64,000 bases of DNA from Hyphomicrobium_A sp963776675. GTDB taxonomy: Bacteria > Pseudomonadota > Alphaproteobacteria > Rhizobiales > Hyphomicrobiaceae. The first letter of the stretch is position 1. The number at the start of each line of letters is the position of its first letter. Under the pieces are notes generated by a model. That model was given only the letters and a program-made list of their open reading frames with translations. It was not told where the DNA came from and searched no databases. Location of the stretch: contig CAVZNR010000061.1 in assembly GCA_963776675.1 (NCBI GenBank), forward strand, positions 1 to 64,000. Direction: 5' to 3'. A program made the translations under genes and the position numbers. Of this stretch, positions 54,777-63,495 are shown piece after piece.

Positions 54777-57491
54777 ATGACTATCCGCAATCTCGGACAT
54801 CTGCTTGCTCCCGGATCTCTGGCCTTCATCGGCGCGAGTCCCGAGCCGGGAAGCGTCGGTGCCATCGTCACGGCCAACCTGCGCGCGGGCGGCTTCAAGG
54901 GACCGCTGTGGCTCGTCAATCCGCGCCACGCGCGCATCGGCAGCGAGCGCTGCTACGCGACGCCCGCCGATCTTCCCGGCGTTCCCGATCTCGCTGTGAT
55001 TGCCACGCCGCCGGCGACGATCCCGCGGTTGATCGCGGAGCTCGGCGAAAAGGGCACGCGCGCCGCCGTCGTCATCACCGCGGGCATCAGCGGTGACTTG
55101 CGCCGCGACATGCTCGAGGCGGCGCGGCCCTATTGCCTGCGCATCCAGGGGCCCAACTGCCTCGGTCTTCTGCGTCCGCCCATCGGGCTCAACGCCTCGT
55201 TCGGCAACAGCATGCCGCTTAAGGGCGATCTGGCCTTTCTGTCCCAATCGGGCGCGCTCGTCACCGCGATCATCGACTGGGCGGCGACGCGCGACATCGG
55301 CTTCTCGCATGTCATCTCGATGGGCGACATGGCCGACGTCGACTTCGGCGACCTGCTCGACTATCTGGCCGGCGATGCGGAAAGCCGCGCCATCCTGCTC
55401 TACATGGAGCAGCTCACGCACGCGCCGAAATTCCTCTCGGCTGCACGCCGCGCCGCGCGCGCCAAGCCGGTCATCGTCCTGAAGGCGGGGCGCAACGCCA
55501 CGGCTGCCAAGGCTGCGTCCTCGCACACCGGCGCGCTCGCCGGCTCGGACGCCGCCTATAACGCCATCTTCCGCCGTGCCGGCCTGCTGCGGGTGAAGGA
55601 ACTGGGCGAGCTGTTCGGGGCCGCCGAGATGCTGTCGCCGCCGCCGCCGCTGTTGGGCGAGCGCCTTGCCATCCTCACCAACGGCGGCGGCGCCGGTGTG
55701 CTGGCGGCCGACAGCCTCGCCGATGAAGGTGGGGTGCTCGCATCGTTATCGCCCGAGACCAAGGACGCGCTCGACTCGGTGCTGCCGGCCACCTGGTCCA
55801 AGGGCAATCCCATCGACATTATCGGCGACGCCGGTCCCGACCGCTACGCCGCGTCCATCGACGCCGTTCTTGCCGACGGTGCGAACGATGCGGTGCTCGT
55901 GATGAACTGCCCGACGGCGCTCGCTTCCAGCGACGAGGCCGCCGGCGTGGTGATCGCGGCCGACGCCAAGCGCAAGGCAGCGCACCGTCCGTCCAAACCC
56001 GTTCTGACCAACTGGCTGGGTGACGGCGGCGCCGCGCGCAGCCGTGCGCTGTTCTCGGCCGCGGGCATCCCGACCTTCGAGACGCCCGATGCGGCGATTA
56101 CCGGCTTCATGCAGCTCGTCCATTACAGGCGCGCGCAGGAGGAGCTGATGCAGACGCCGCCGTCGCTGCCGGGCGGGATGCACTTCGACCACGACCGCGC
56201 GCAAAAGATCCTCAATGAGGCGCTGCGCGCCGGGCGGGAGATCCTTTCGGAGGTGGAGGCCAAAGCCCTGTTGTCGGCCTACGGCGTTCCCGTGGTCCGC
56301 ACCGAGATCGCGGAGGATGCCGAGGGTGTCGGGAGGATCGCCGCCGATATCCTGAAGGACGACACGGCCTGCGTGGTGAAGATCCTGTCCGACGATATCT
56401 CGCACAAATCGGACGTCGGCGGCGTGCGTCTTGCCATCAAGAGTGCCGAGGAGGCGCGCGAGGCGGCGCGTGCCATGCTCGCCAAGGTGCACGACCTCAA
56501 GCCGGAGGCGCGTATCCGCGGCTTCACGGTGCAGCCGATGGTCAGCAGGCCGCACGCCCACGAGCTGATCGTCGGCATGAGCGAGGACCAGACCGTCGGC
56601 CCGCTCATGATGTTCGGCGCCGGCGGGACGGCGGTCGAGGTGATCGCCGACACGGCGCATGCACTGCCGCCGCTCGACTTGAAGCTTGCACGCACGCTCA
56701 TTCACGAGACGCGCATCTACCGCCTGCTCGAGGGCTATCGCGACCAGCCGCGCGTCGATCTCGCCGCCATCGCGCTGGCGCTCGTGCGCGTGAGCTACCT
56801 GGTCGCCGCGCACGCGGAGATTCGCGAGCTCGACATCAATCCGCTGCTGGCCGACGAGAACGGATGCGTTGCGCTCGATGCGCGCGTGCGCATCGCCGAC
56901 CCCGCGGTGTCGCCGCGCAAGCCCATAGCGATACGCCCTTATCCGGTCGAATGGGAGGAGACGACCGAGCTCGCCGGCATCGGCCGCGTCGACATCCGTC
57001 CAATCCGCCCCGAGGACGAGACGCTTTACGCGCTGTTCTTTTCCAGCATCACACCGGACGACATCCGCATGCGCTTTTTCACCGCCAATCCCGACTTGTC
57101 CTTCAAGTTTCTGGCGCGGCTGACGCAGATCGACTACGCGCGCGAGATGGCTTTCGTGGCGATTGCGGCCGACACGGGCGAGCTTTTGGGCGTGGCGCGC
57201 CTCATCGCCGATCCCGACTACACGAAGGCCGAGTATGGCGTGCTGGTGCGTTCCGATCTTAAGGCCAAGGGGCTCGGCTGGCGCCTGATGCAGCACCTCA
57301 TCGCCTATGCGCAAAACGAGAAGCTCGACGAGCTCTATGGCGAAGTGCTGGCCACCAATACGACCATGCTGCGGATGTGCTCCGAGATGGGGTTCGAGAT
57401 TGGGGCGGATGCGCGCGATGCCGGCATACGCACCGTGCGCCTCAAGCTCGGCAGCGCTGCGCTGGCGGCGTGCGCTCAGATGGTCTCGTGA
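54777..57491 (+). CDS. NDP-forming acyl-CoA synthetase with GNAT domain
   Basis: 904 residues from ATG 54777 (an upstream ATG at 54756 is less likely). Order: CoA-binding domain (LAFIGASPEPGSVGAIV), flavodoxin-like CoA ligase part (SQSGALVTAIIDWA; SHTGALAGSDAAYNAIF with the phospho-His), ATP-grasp (VVKILSDDISHKSDVGGVRL, MMFGAGGTAVEV), and a C-terminal GNAT acetyltransferase (MAFVAIAADTGELLGVARL, LVRSDLKAKGLGWRLMQHLI). Like Pat/YfiQ-type fusions, it may acetylate proteins or make acetyl-CoA/ADP. It sits in a FixK-like context. Confidence 0.9.
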   Translation: MTIRNLGHLLAPGSLAFIGASPEPGSVGAIVTANLRAGGFKGPLWLVNPRHARIGSERCYATPADLPGVPDLAVIATPPATIPRLIAELGEKGTRAAVVITAGISGDLRRDMLEAARPYCLRIQGPNCLGLLRPPIGLNASFGNSMPLKGDLAFLSQSGALVTAIIDWAATRDIGFSHVISMGDMADVDFGDLLDYLAGDAESRAILLYMEQLTHAPKFLSAARRAARAKPVIVLKAGRNATAAKAASSHTGALAGSDAAYNAIFRRAGLLRVKELGELFGAAEMLSPPPPLLGERLAILTNGGGAGVLAADSLADEGGVLASLSPETKDALDSVLPATWSKGNPIDIIGDAGPDRYAASIDAVLADGANDAVLVMNCPTALASSDEAAGVVIAADAKRKAAHRPSKPVLTNWLGDGGAARSRALFSAAGIPTFETPDAAITGFMQLVHYRRAQEELMQTPPSLPGGMHFDHDRAQKILNEALRAGREILSEVEAKALLSAYGVPVVRTEIAEDAEGVGRIAADILKDDTACVVKILSDDISHKSDVGGVRLAIKSAEEAREAARAMLAKVHDLKPEARIRGFTVQPMVSRPHAHELIVGMSEDQTVGPLMMFGAGGTAVEVIADTAHALPPLDLKLARTLIHETRIYRLLEGYRDQPRVDLAAIALALVRVSYLVAAHAEIRELDINPLLADENGCVALDARVRIADPAVSPRKPIAIRPYPVEWEETTELAGIGRVDIRPIRPEDETLYALFFSSITPDDIRMRFFTANPDLSFKFLARLTQIDYAREMAFVAIAADTGELLGVARLIADPDYTKAEYGVLVRSDLKAKGLGWRLMQHLIAYAQNEKLDELYGEVLATNTTMLRMCSEMGFEIGADARDAGIRTVRLKLGSAALAACAQMVS

Positions 57492-57577
57492 GGCCCCTGC
57501 GATTGATCCCGATCAACGCCTGGCCTGCGTCGGCTGCCATGATGCCCCAGCTCGATGGCAACGATAGGGGAACGCGT

Positions 57578-57874
57578 ATGATGGGTGGGCGACGCACGGC
57601 AACACGCGGCACGCTCCTGGCCCTCGCTGCGGCTGGGATGGTGACATCAGGCGCGCGCGCCGCCGAGCCGTGGGAGCAGGTGCTCGCCCAGCAGCTCGAG
57701 GCGGAGCAGAAGTGCACATTGACGACGACCTACAACGTGCATGAGTTTCCGCTGGGCGACCAGATGGTGCTGTCGGGCAAGGTGCGCTGCTACGACGGGC
57801 GCGAGTTCGACTTCTCGCAGAAGAAGAACCACCTCAAGTTCGACATCAAGGCCTGCGAGCCGACCGTCTGCTAG
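57578..57874 (+). CDS. small secreted hypothetical protein
   Basis: 98 residues with a Tat/Sec-like signal (GGRRTATRGTLLALAAAGMVTSGARAAEP is the region at residues 3-31; the RR is noted). Mature part: WEQVLAQQLEAEQKCTLTTT, FPLGDQMVLSGKVRCYDGRE, DIKACEPTVC, with four Cys. Ribosome site AGGGG. Stop 8 bases from the convergent fixS stop. No family named. Confidence 0.65.
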   Translation: MMGGRRTATRGTLLALAAAGMVTSGARAAEPWEQVLAQQLEAEQKCTLTTTYNVHEFPLGDQMVLSGKVRCYDGREFDFSQKKNHLKFDIKACEPTVC

Positions 57875-57882
57875 GACGGCGC

Positions 57883-58083
57883 TCACTCGGCGCGCGGGGT
57901 GGAATCTTCTACGGCACTCTGAGGTTTGCCCGGCGCGTCGGGGCTGTCGCTGTCCTGGATGGCGCGCCAGCTCGCGCCTTCGAGATCCTCGAACTGGCCT
58001 GAGCGCAGCGCCCACAGGAAGGCGGCAAGTCCCAACAGGCCCAAGACCAGCGCAGCGGGGATGAGCCAGGCCAGCGCCGTCAT
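57883..58083 (-). CDS. fixS: cbb3 oxidase assembly protein CcoS/FixS
   Basis: 66 residues. One membrane helix (LAWLIPAALVLGLLGLAAFLWAL) followed by the CcoS signature RSGQFEDLEGASWRAI. Needed for cofactor insertion into cbb3 oxidase. The ATG overlaps the fixI stop (ATGA). Confidence 0.9.
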   Translation of the reverse strand: MTALAWLIPAALVLGLLGLAAFLWALRSGQFEDLEGASWRAIQDSDSPDAPGKPQSAVEDSTPRAE

Positions 58084-60323
58084 GACCGCGGCTCCTGCAG
58101 CGGCGGCATGCCCGTTGCCAGCCGCACGGTGCGCAGGCGCAGCGCGTTGCCGGTGACGGCGATGGAGGACGCGGACATAGCCAGCGCCGCGATCAGCGGC
58201 GTGACGAGGCCCGACATCGCGAGCGGAACGAACAGCGCGTTGTAGCCGAGCGCGATGGCGAAGTTCTGCAGCGACATGGCGCGGGCGCGGCGGGCCACGG
58301 CGATCGTCTCCAGCACCGGTGCAAGGCGCGCGCCCTGGAAGATGGCATCGGCCGCCGTCTGGCTGATGTCGGCGGCGCTGGCCGGCGACAGCGAGGCGTG
58401 GCCCGCGGCCAGCGCCGGCGCGTCGTTCAAACCGTCGCCGATCATCAGGACCTTGTGACCACCCGCACTCAGAGCGTCGATGCGGGCGATCTTGCCATCG
58501 GGGCGGACGCCGGCGCGCCACGTGTCGATGCCGGCGGCGGCAGCGGCGGACGCAACGGCTTTGGGGCGGTCGCCCGACACGAGCTCGACGGCGTAGCCGG
58601 CATCCTTGAGCGCGGCCACGGCGGCGCGCGCGTCGGGGCGTAGCGCGTCCTCGAAGCGGAAGGAGACGGGCGCATCGGCGCCGCGGCGGAACCACAACGT
58701 GGCATCGGTATCGCCCGCGCCATCGGCAATCCCGACCCATTCGGCTGAGCCCAGCCGCTCCTCGCCGGAGGGCGTATCCGCAACGAGCCCGGAGCCCGCC
58801 TCCTCGCGCACGGCGTTGCGCCAGGCGGGCGCTAAGCCGCGCGCGCTTGCCGCGGCGACGATGGCCTTGGAATAGGGGTGACGGCTGTGGACGGCCAGCG
58901 AGGCGGCCTGCCTCAGCACGTTCGCGTCGAGGGCGCGGGGATCGATGAGGCGCGGCACACCGAGCGTGAGCGTGCCGGTCTTGTCGAGGACGATCGCATC
59001 GGTCTCGGCGAGGCGCTCCAGAGCGTCCGGCGCCTTGACGATCACTCCCTTGGCGAACAGGCGTCCGGTGGCGGCCACCTGCACGGCCGGGACGGCGAGC
59101 GCCAGCGCGCACGGGCAGGTGATGATGAGCACGGAGATCGCGATAGTGAGCGCCTGCTCCCAACCGGCGCCGGCGAGCATCCAGCCAACGAACGTGACCG
59201 CGCCGAGGATGTGCACGGCGGGGGCATAGATACGTGCTGCGCGGTCGGCGAGGCGCACGTAGCGGCCGCGCCCCTGCTCGGCCGCCTGCATGAGCCGCGC
59301 GATTTCGGCGATCAGCGTGCCCTCGTCGGTCGCCGTCGCCACCACCTCGATGGGCGTCGTGATATTGACGGTGCCGGCGTGCACCGTCGCTTCGGCGTGC
59401 ACCACGCGCGGGATGGTCTCGCCGGTGATCAGGCTCTCCTCGATCTCGCTCGTTCCCGAGACGACGCGGCCGTCGATGGGGATGCGCTCGCCTGCCGCGA
59501 CCAGCACGCGCATGCCGGGCATGAGCGCGCGAGCCGGCATCCGGCGCGGCTTCCCGTCCTCGCCCATCACGGTCGCGGCCAGCGCCTTGAGCCCCAGAAG
59601 GTTCTCGGCCGCGCCCTTGGCGCGCACGCGCACGCTTTCGTCGAGATAGCGGCCGATGAGCAGGAAGAACGTGAGCATGATGGCAGCGTCGAAATACACC
59701 TGGTCGCCACCGCGCAGCGTCTGAAACAAGCTCATGGCCGACGCCAGCACGATGCCCAGCGAGATCGGCACGTCCATGTTGAGGCGCCCCGCCCGCAGCG
59801 CGACCGCGGCCGAGCGGAAAAACGGCTGGCCGGCATAGACGATGGCCGGCAGCGCAATCAACGCCGACAGCCAGTGGAACAGGGCCGCGGCGGAATGGTC
59901 CATGTCGCTGGCAAGACCGGCCCACACCGACACCGACAGCAGCATCACGTTGGCGGCGGCAAAGCCGGCGACACCGAGGCGGCGCAAGAGGTCGGACGTT
60001 TGCGCCCGCGCCGCATCGTCGGGCACGTAGGCGGCCTCGGCCGCATGAAATCCGGCGCGGTCCAGCGCGGCGACGAGGCGCTCAGGCTCGGTGGCGGAGG
60101 CGTCGTAGCTGGCGGTCACGCGCTTGGCCGACAGATTGGCGCGCGCGCTTTCGACACCGGGCGTGGCCGTCAGCGCCTTCTCGACGGCTGCCATGCAGCT
60201 GCCGCAGCGCATATTCTCGACGATGAGGGTGACCGTCTGGTGTGCGTGCGCAGGCTCGAAGCGGGCAGCATCCGACTGCCGCCCGCCGACGACCTTCAGC
60301 ACTGGCTTTAAGGTTTGATCCAT
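58080..60323 (-). CDS. fixI: copper P-type ATPase CcoI/FixI
   Basis: 747-residue P1B-type ATPase supplying copper to cbb3 oxidase. HMA metal site MRCGSCMAAVEKAL, eight helices, CPC motif in TCPCALALAVP, phosphorylation site DKTGTLTLG, hinge GDGLNDAPAL. Overlaps fixH upstream by 16 bases and fixS downstream by 4, so the cluster is one transcript. Confidence 0.95.
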   Translation of the reverse strand: MDQTLKPVLKVVGGRQSDAARFEPAHAHQTVTLIVENMRCGSCMAAVEKALTATPGVESARANLSAKRVTASYDASATEPERLVAALDRAGFHAAEAAYVPDDAARAQTSDLLRRLGVAGFAAANVMLLSVSVWAGLASDMDHSAAALFHWLSALIALPAIVYAGQPFFRSAAVALRAGRLNMDVPISLGIVLASAMSLFQTLRGGDQVYFDAAIMLTFFLLIGRYLDESVRVRAKGAAENLLGLKALAATVMGEDGKPRRMPARALMPGMRVLVAAGERIPIDGRVVSGTSEIEESLITGETIPRVVHAEATVHAGTVNITTPIEVVATATDEGTLIAEIARLMQAAEQGRGRYVRLADRAARIYAPAVHILGAVTFVGWMLAGAGWEQALTIAISVLIITCPCALALAVPAVQVAATGRLFAKGVIVKAPDALERLAETDAIVLDKTGTLTLGVPRLIDPRALDANVLRQAASLAVHSRHPYSKAIVAAASARGLAPAWRNAVREEAGSGLVADTPSGEERLGSAEWVGIADGAGDTDATLWFRRGADAPVSFRFEDALRPDARAAVAALKDAGYAVELVSGDRPKAVASAAAAAGIDTWRAGVRPDGKIARIDALSAGGHKVLMIGDGLNDAPALAAGHASLSPASAADISQTAADAIFQGARLAPVLETIAVARRARAMSLQNFAIALGYNALFVPLAMSGLVTPLIAALAMSASSIAVTGNALRLRTVRLATGMPPLQEPRS

Positions 60324-60820
60324 ACCCGCCGCCGCAATTCATAGAGGGTCGGGTCCTGTTGATCGGGCGCTTTGCGCTGCGCCGTCAGGTCGACCGTCCA
60401 CCAGCCGGCGTCGAGGCCCGCGGCATCGACCTCGTAGCTGCCCGTGCCCGTCGGCGCGAGCATGAGCTGCTGGTCGAAGCGGGTCGTCGCCGGCCGCTGC
60501 ACCTGCGCGGTGACCGTGAGACCGGAGACGGCCTGCCCGGATGCATCCGTGAGCGTGACGCGCAAGCGCTGCGTCTCGGGTACGTAGCTGAGCTCATCGC
60601 GCCAGCCGAGCTTGGCCTGGGCCGCGGCAGCAGCGACGCGCCCGTTGTAGGCAATGCCCTTGCGATAGGCGTCGTCGGTGTCGAGCCCGCCGAAGGTCGA
60701 CTCGGCCTTGTAGACCATGATGCCGTTGACGGCGAAAATAACGGCGAAGAAGCCGATCAGGTAGAGGAGGACATGGCGGCCGTTCAAGGCACGCGTGCTG
60801 GTAGGCTGGGAGCTACTCAT
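60308..60820 (-). CDS. fixH: FixH family protein
   Basis: 170 residues. One N-terminal membrane helix (VLLYLIGFFAVIFAVNGIMVYKAE region) and a periplasmic beta domain with AYRKGIAYN, PTGTGSYEVD and GWWTVDLTAQRKAPDQ. FixH helps FixI in copper delivery to cbb3 oxidase. Overlaps fixG by 8 bases. Confidence 0.92.
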   Translation of the reverse strand: MSSSQPTSTRALNGRHVLLYLIGFFAVIFAVNGIMVYKAESTFGGLDTDDAYRKGIAYNGRVAAAAAQAKLGWRDELSYVPETQRLRVTLTDASGQAVSGLTVTAQVQRPATTRFDQQLMLAPTGTGSYEVDAAGLDAGWWTVDLTAQRKAPDQQDPTLYELRRRVWIKP

Positions 60821-62342
60821 GACTGGGCCCCATGAATGCCGCCTCGTGGTAGGTCTTGCTGCCGTCGGCCGTATCGGTCACCACGAACTGAAACGGCGTC
60901 GACGTGCCGGTGAGGTCGTCGTGCTCGCTCTTGGGAACGGTGACGTGCACCTTGAGCGCGCGCAGGTTGTCGGTGACGACGTCGATCTTGGGATTGCTGC
61001 CCTCGAGGCCGACGATTGCGAGCTTGGCGCCCTCGAGCCCGTCGGTCGAAAGCTGGAACGTGCGCTTTTCGTGCAGCTTGTTGAGGATCTTGACTGTGTA
61101 GCCGTTGCGCAAGCCGCCGTCGGAGAGCTGCACGTAGAGCGGCTGGCGGTCGTGCAGCACGTTGATATCGAGCACGGTCCGGTTGAGGAAGGCCCACAGC
61201 ATGATGGAGGTAACGATCGCCATCAGCGACGCATAAAGGATAGTGCGCGGGCGGATGAGGCGTAGCGGCGCGCGGTCGTGGTGGGAGGCGGCATCGAGGT
61301 TCTGGAAGGTGTCGTAGGCGATCAGATTCCTGGGCCGCTCGACGCGATCCATGATCTCGTTGCAGGCATCGATGCACAGCGCGCACTGGATGCACTCGAG
61401 CTGCACGCCGTCGCGGATGTCGATGCCCATCGGGCACACGGCGACGCAGGCCTTGCAGTCGATGCAGTCGCCGCGGTTCTCCCAGCTCTGGCCCTTCTTG
61501 TGGGGCCCACGCGGCTCGCCGCGATAGCCGAGATAAGAGATGAGCAGCGAATCCTTGTCGAACATCGCGCTCTGGATGCGCGGCCAGGGGCACATGTAGA
61601 TGCAGACCTGCTCGCGCGCGATGCCGCCGAGCAGATAGGTCGTCGCGGTGAAAAGGCCGAGAAAAACGTAAGCGATGGTCGGTGCATCGCCCTGCACCAG
61701 CTCGACGGCGAGGGTGGGGGCGTCGCGGAAGTAGAAGACGAGGGCGCCGCCGGTCGTGACCGCGACCAGAATCCAGCTGATGTGGGTTGCCGTCTTCTTC
61801 CAGATCTTTTCGAACGTCCAGCGGCTGTTATCGAGGCGGATGCGGGCGTTGCGGTCGCCCTGCCAGAAGCGCTCGACGACCACCATCAGGTCGGTCCACA
61901 CGGTCTGCGGGCACGTGTAGCCGCACCACATGCGCCCGGCGAGCGAGGTGACGAGGAAGAGGCCGAGGGCCGACAGGATCAGCAGTCCCGTGATGTAGTA
62001 GAGTTCCTGCGCCCAGATCTCGATCGGGCCGAAGAACAGCCGCTGATTGGCGAAATCCAAAAGGAACGCCTGGTTGGGCAGGCTCGGGCCGCGGTCCCAG
62101 CGGATCCACGGCAGCAGATAGTAGATGCCGAGCGTGATCACCATCACCGCCCATTTGACCTTGCGGAAGGTGCCGTGCGCGAGCTTGGGATAGATCTTCT
62201 GGCGCGTGGCATAGGAAGTGCGCCGCTCTTTGGACGCCACCGCGGTGACGTCGATCTGCGCGACCCCAGGTGCTGCCTCGAGCGCTGCCTCGGCCGCCGC
62301 CGTCTCGGGCACGATATAGGCAGCTGGTTTCATCATGGTCAT
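60813..62342 (-). CDS. fixG: FixG/CcoG ferredoxin-type membrane protein
   Basis: 509 residues from ATG 62340-62342 (MTMMKPAAYIVPET). Membrane helices, the WCGYTCPQTVWTDLMV motif, two 4Fe-4S sites (CIDCKACVAVCPMGID, CIQCALCIDACNEIMD) and a C-terminal Ig-like domain. CcoG reduces Cu(II) for cbb3 oxidase assembly. 89 bases after ccoP ends. Confidence 0.94.
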   Translation of the reverse strand: MTMMKPAAYIVPETAAAEAALEAAPGVAQIDVTAVASKERRTSYATRQKIYPKLAHGTFRKVKWAVMVITLGIYYLLPWIRWDRGPSLPNQAFLLDFANQRLFFGPIEIWAQELYYITGLLILSALGLFLVTSLAGRMWCGYTCPQTVWTDLMVVVERFWQGDRNARIRLDNSRWTFEKIWKKTATHISWILVAVTTGGALVFYFRDAPTLAVELVQGDAPTIAYVFLGLFTATTYLLGGIAREQVCIYMCPWPRIQSAMFDKDSLLISYLGYRGEPRGPHKKGQSWENRGDCIDCKACVAVCPMGIDIRDGVQLECIQCALCIDACNEIMDRVERPRNLIAYDTFQNLDAASHHDRAPLRLIRPRTILYASLMAIVTSIMLWAFLNRTVLDINVLHDRQPLYVQLSDGGLRNGYTVKILNKLHEKRTFQLSTDGLEGAKLAIVGLEGSNPKIDVVTDNLRALKVHVTVPKSEHDDLTGTSTPFQFVVTDTADGSKTYHEAAFMGPSHE

Positions 62343-62431
62343 GCTCGGCTCCCGCCGGGGCCTCTGCGGCTCTGCGTTGCAGTCAGACGGACACTTCGCC
62401 GTGCCTCTTGGCCGAGTCCGGATGGGCTCGA

Positions 62432-63301
62432 CTATTGGCCGCCGCCCAGGGCGTGCACGTAGACGGTCAGCATCTTGATCGTAACCGGGTCGAGGCGTCC
62501 GGCCCAATTCGGCATGACACCGCCGCGGCCCGTCTGAATGGTCTTCTCGATATCGGATGCCTTGCCGCCATAGAGCCAGATCCCGTCGGTCAGATTGGGT
62601 GCGCCCAGCTCCGGGTTGCCCTTGCCGTCCTCGCCGTGGCAGGCGGAGCAGTTGTCTGCAAACAGTGTAGCACCCCGCTGAGCCGCGGCCTCATCAGTGG
62701 CATGCCCCGACAGCGACAGCACATACTGCGCCGCGTCTTTGATCTGGTCAGGCTGCAGGATGCCGTCCAGGCCGAAGCGTGGCATCGCCATCTGGCGGGT
62801 ATCGGGATCGGCGGAACGGATGCCGTGCGTGATGGTCTGCTGGATGGCCTCGGGCGTCCCGCCCCACAGCCAATCGTCGTCGTTCAGGTTGGGATAGCCC
62901 GGCGCTCCCTGCGCGCCCTTGCCGTGGCAGGGGCCACAGTTGTCGCCGAACACCGCCGCGCCGCCCGCCATCACGAACGGCATCAGATCCTGGTTCTTCT
63001 CGATGTCGGCCAACGGCGTGGCGGCGATCTGGTCGAAATACTTGGCCTGCTCCGCCTTGGCGGCTGCGACCTGCTTGTCCACCTCGCCGCGCTGGCTGTA
63101 GCCCAAGGCGCCCTTGGTGTAGCCCGACAGCGTCGGCCAGGCGGGATAGACCGCCCAGTAGCCGATCGCCCAGATGACGCAGACGTAGAACGTGTAGAGC
63201 CACCACTTGGGCAGGGGCTTGTTCAGCTCCTTGAGGTCGCCATCCCACACGTGTCCGGTGGTCTCGACGCCGGTGACCTGATCAATTTCTTTATGGCTCA
63301 T
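62432..63301 (-). CDS. ccoP: cbb3 oxidase di-haem subunit CcoP
   Basis: 289 residues: one membrane helix (WWLYTFYVCVIWAIGYW), two haem-c sites CGPCH and CSACH, and distal Met in MAMPRFG and GVMPNWAGRL. Carries electrons to the catalytic subunit in the periplasm. The start overlaps the ccoQ stop. Confidence 0.96.
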   Translation of the reverse strand: MSHKEIDQVTGVETTGHVWDGDLKELNKPLPKWWLYTFYVCVIWAIGYWAVYPAWPTLSGYTKGALGYSQRGEVDKQVAAAKAEQAKYFDQIAATPLADIEKNQDLMPFVMAGGAAVFGDNCGPCHGKGAQGAPGYPNLNDDDWLWGGTPEAIQQTITHGIRSADPDTRQMAMPRFGLDGILQPDQIKDAAQYVLSLSGHATDEAAAQRGATLFADNCSACHGEDGKGNPELGAPNLTDGIWLYGGKASDIEKTIQTGRGGVMPNWAGRLDPVTIKMLTVYVHALGGGQ

Positions 63302-63483
63302 GACCGGTCTCCGTTCGGTTTGTTGTTCTCCTCGTCGTCGTCCTCGAGCGGCAGCTTGGCGGCGTCATCGAACTTCTTCTTGTTGCCGGGCCAGAACACG
63401 TAGACGACGACTCCGACGAACAGCGCGACGAACAAGACCAGAGCGGCGGTTTGCGAAAGGACAGTGGCTGCGTGGTGCGTCAT
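63298..63483 (-). CDS. ccoQ: cbb3 oxidase subunit CcoQ
   Basis: 61 residues: one helix (ALVLFVALFVGVVVYVFWPG) and an acidic tail (KKKFDDAAKLPLEDDDEEN). Standard CcoQ form; stabilises the complex. 12 bases after ccoO. Confidence 0.92.
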   Translation of the reverse strand: MTHHAATVLSQTAALVLFVALFVGVVVYVFWPGNKKKFDDAAKLPLEDDDEENNKPNGDRS

Positions 63484-63495
63484 GACTGGCGCCCT

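Noticed and set aside
58878..60311. 477-codon plus-strand frame over fixI
   Set aside because: Composition is Arg/His/Gly-rich without any motif; it mirrors the fixI coding strand.
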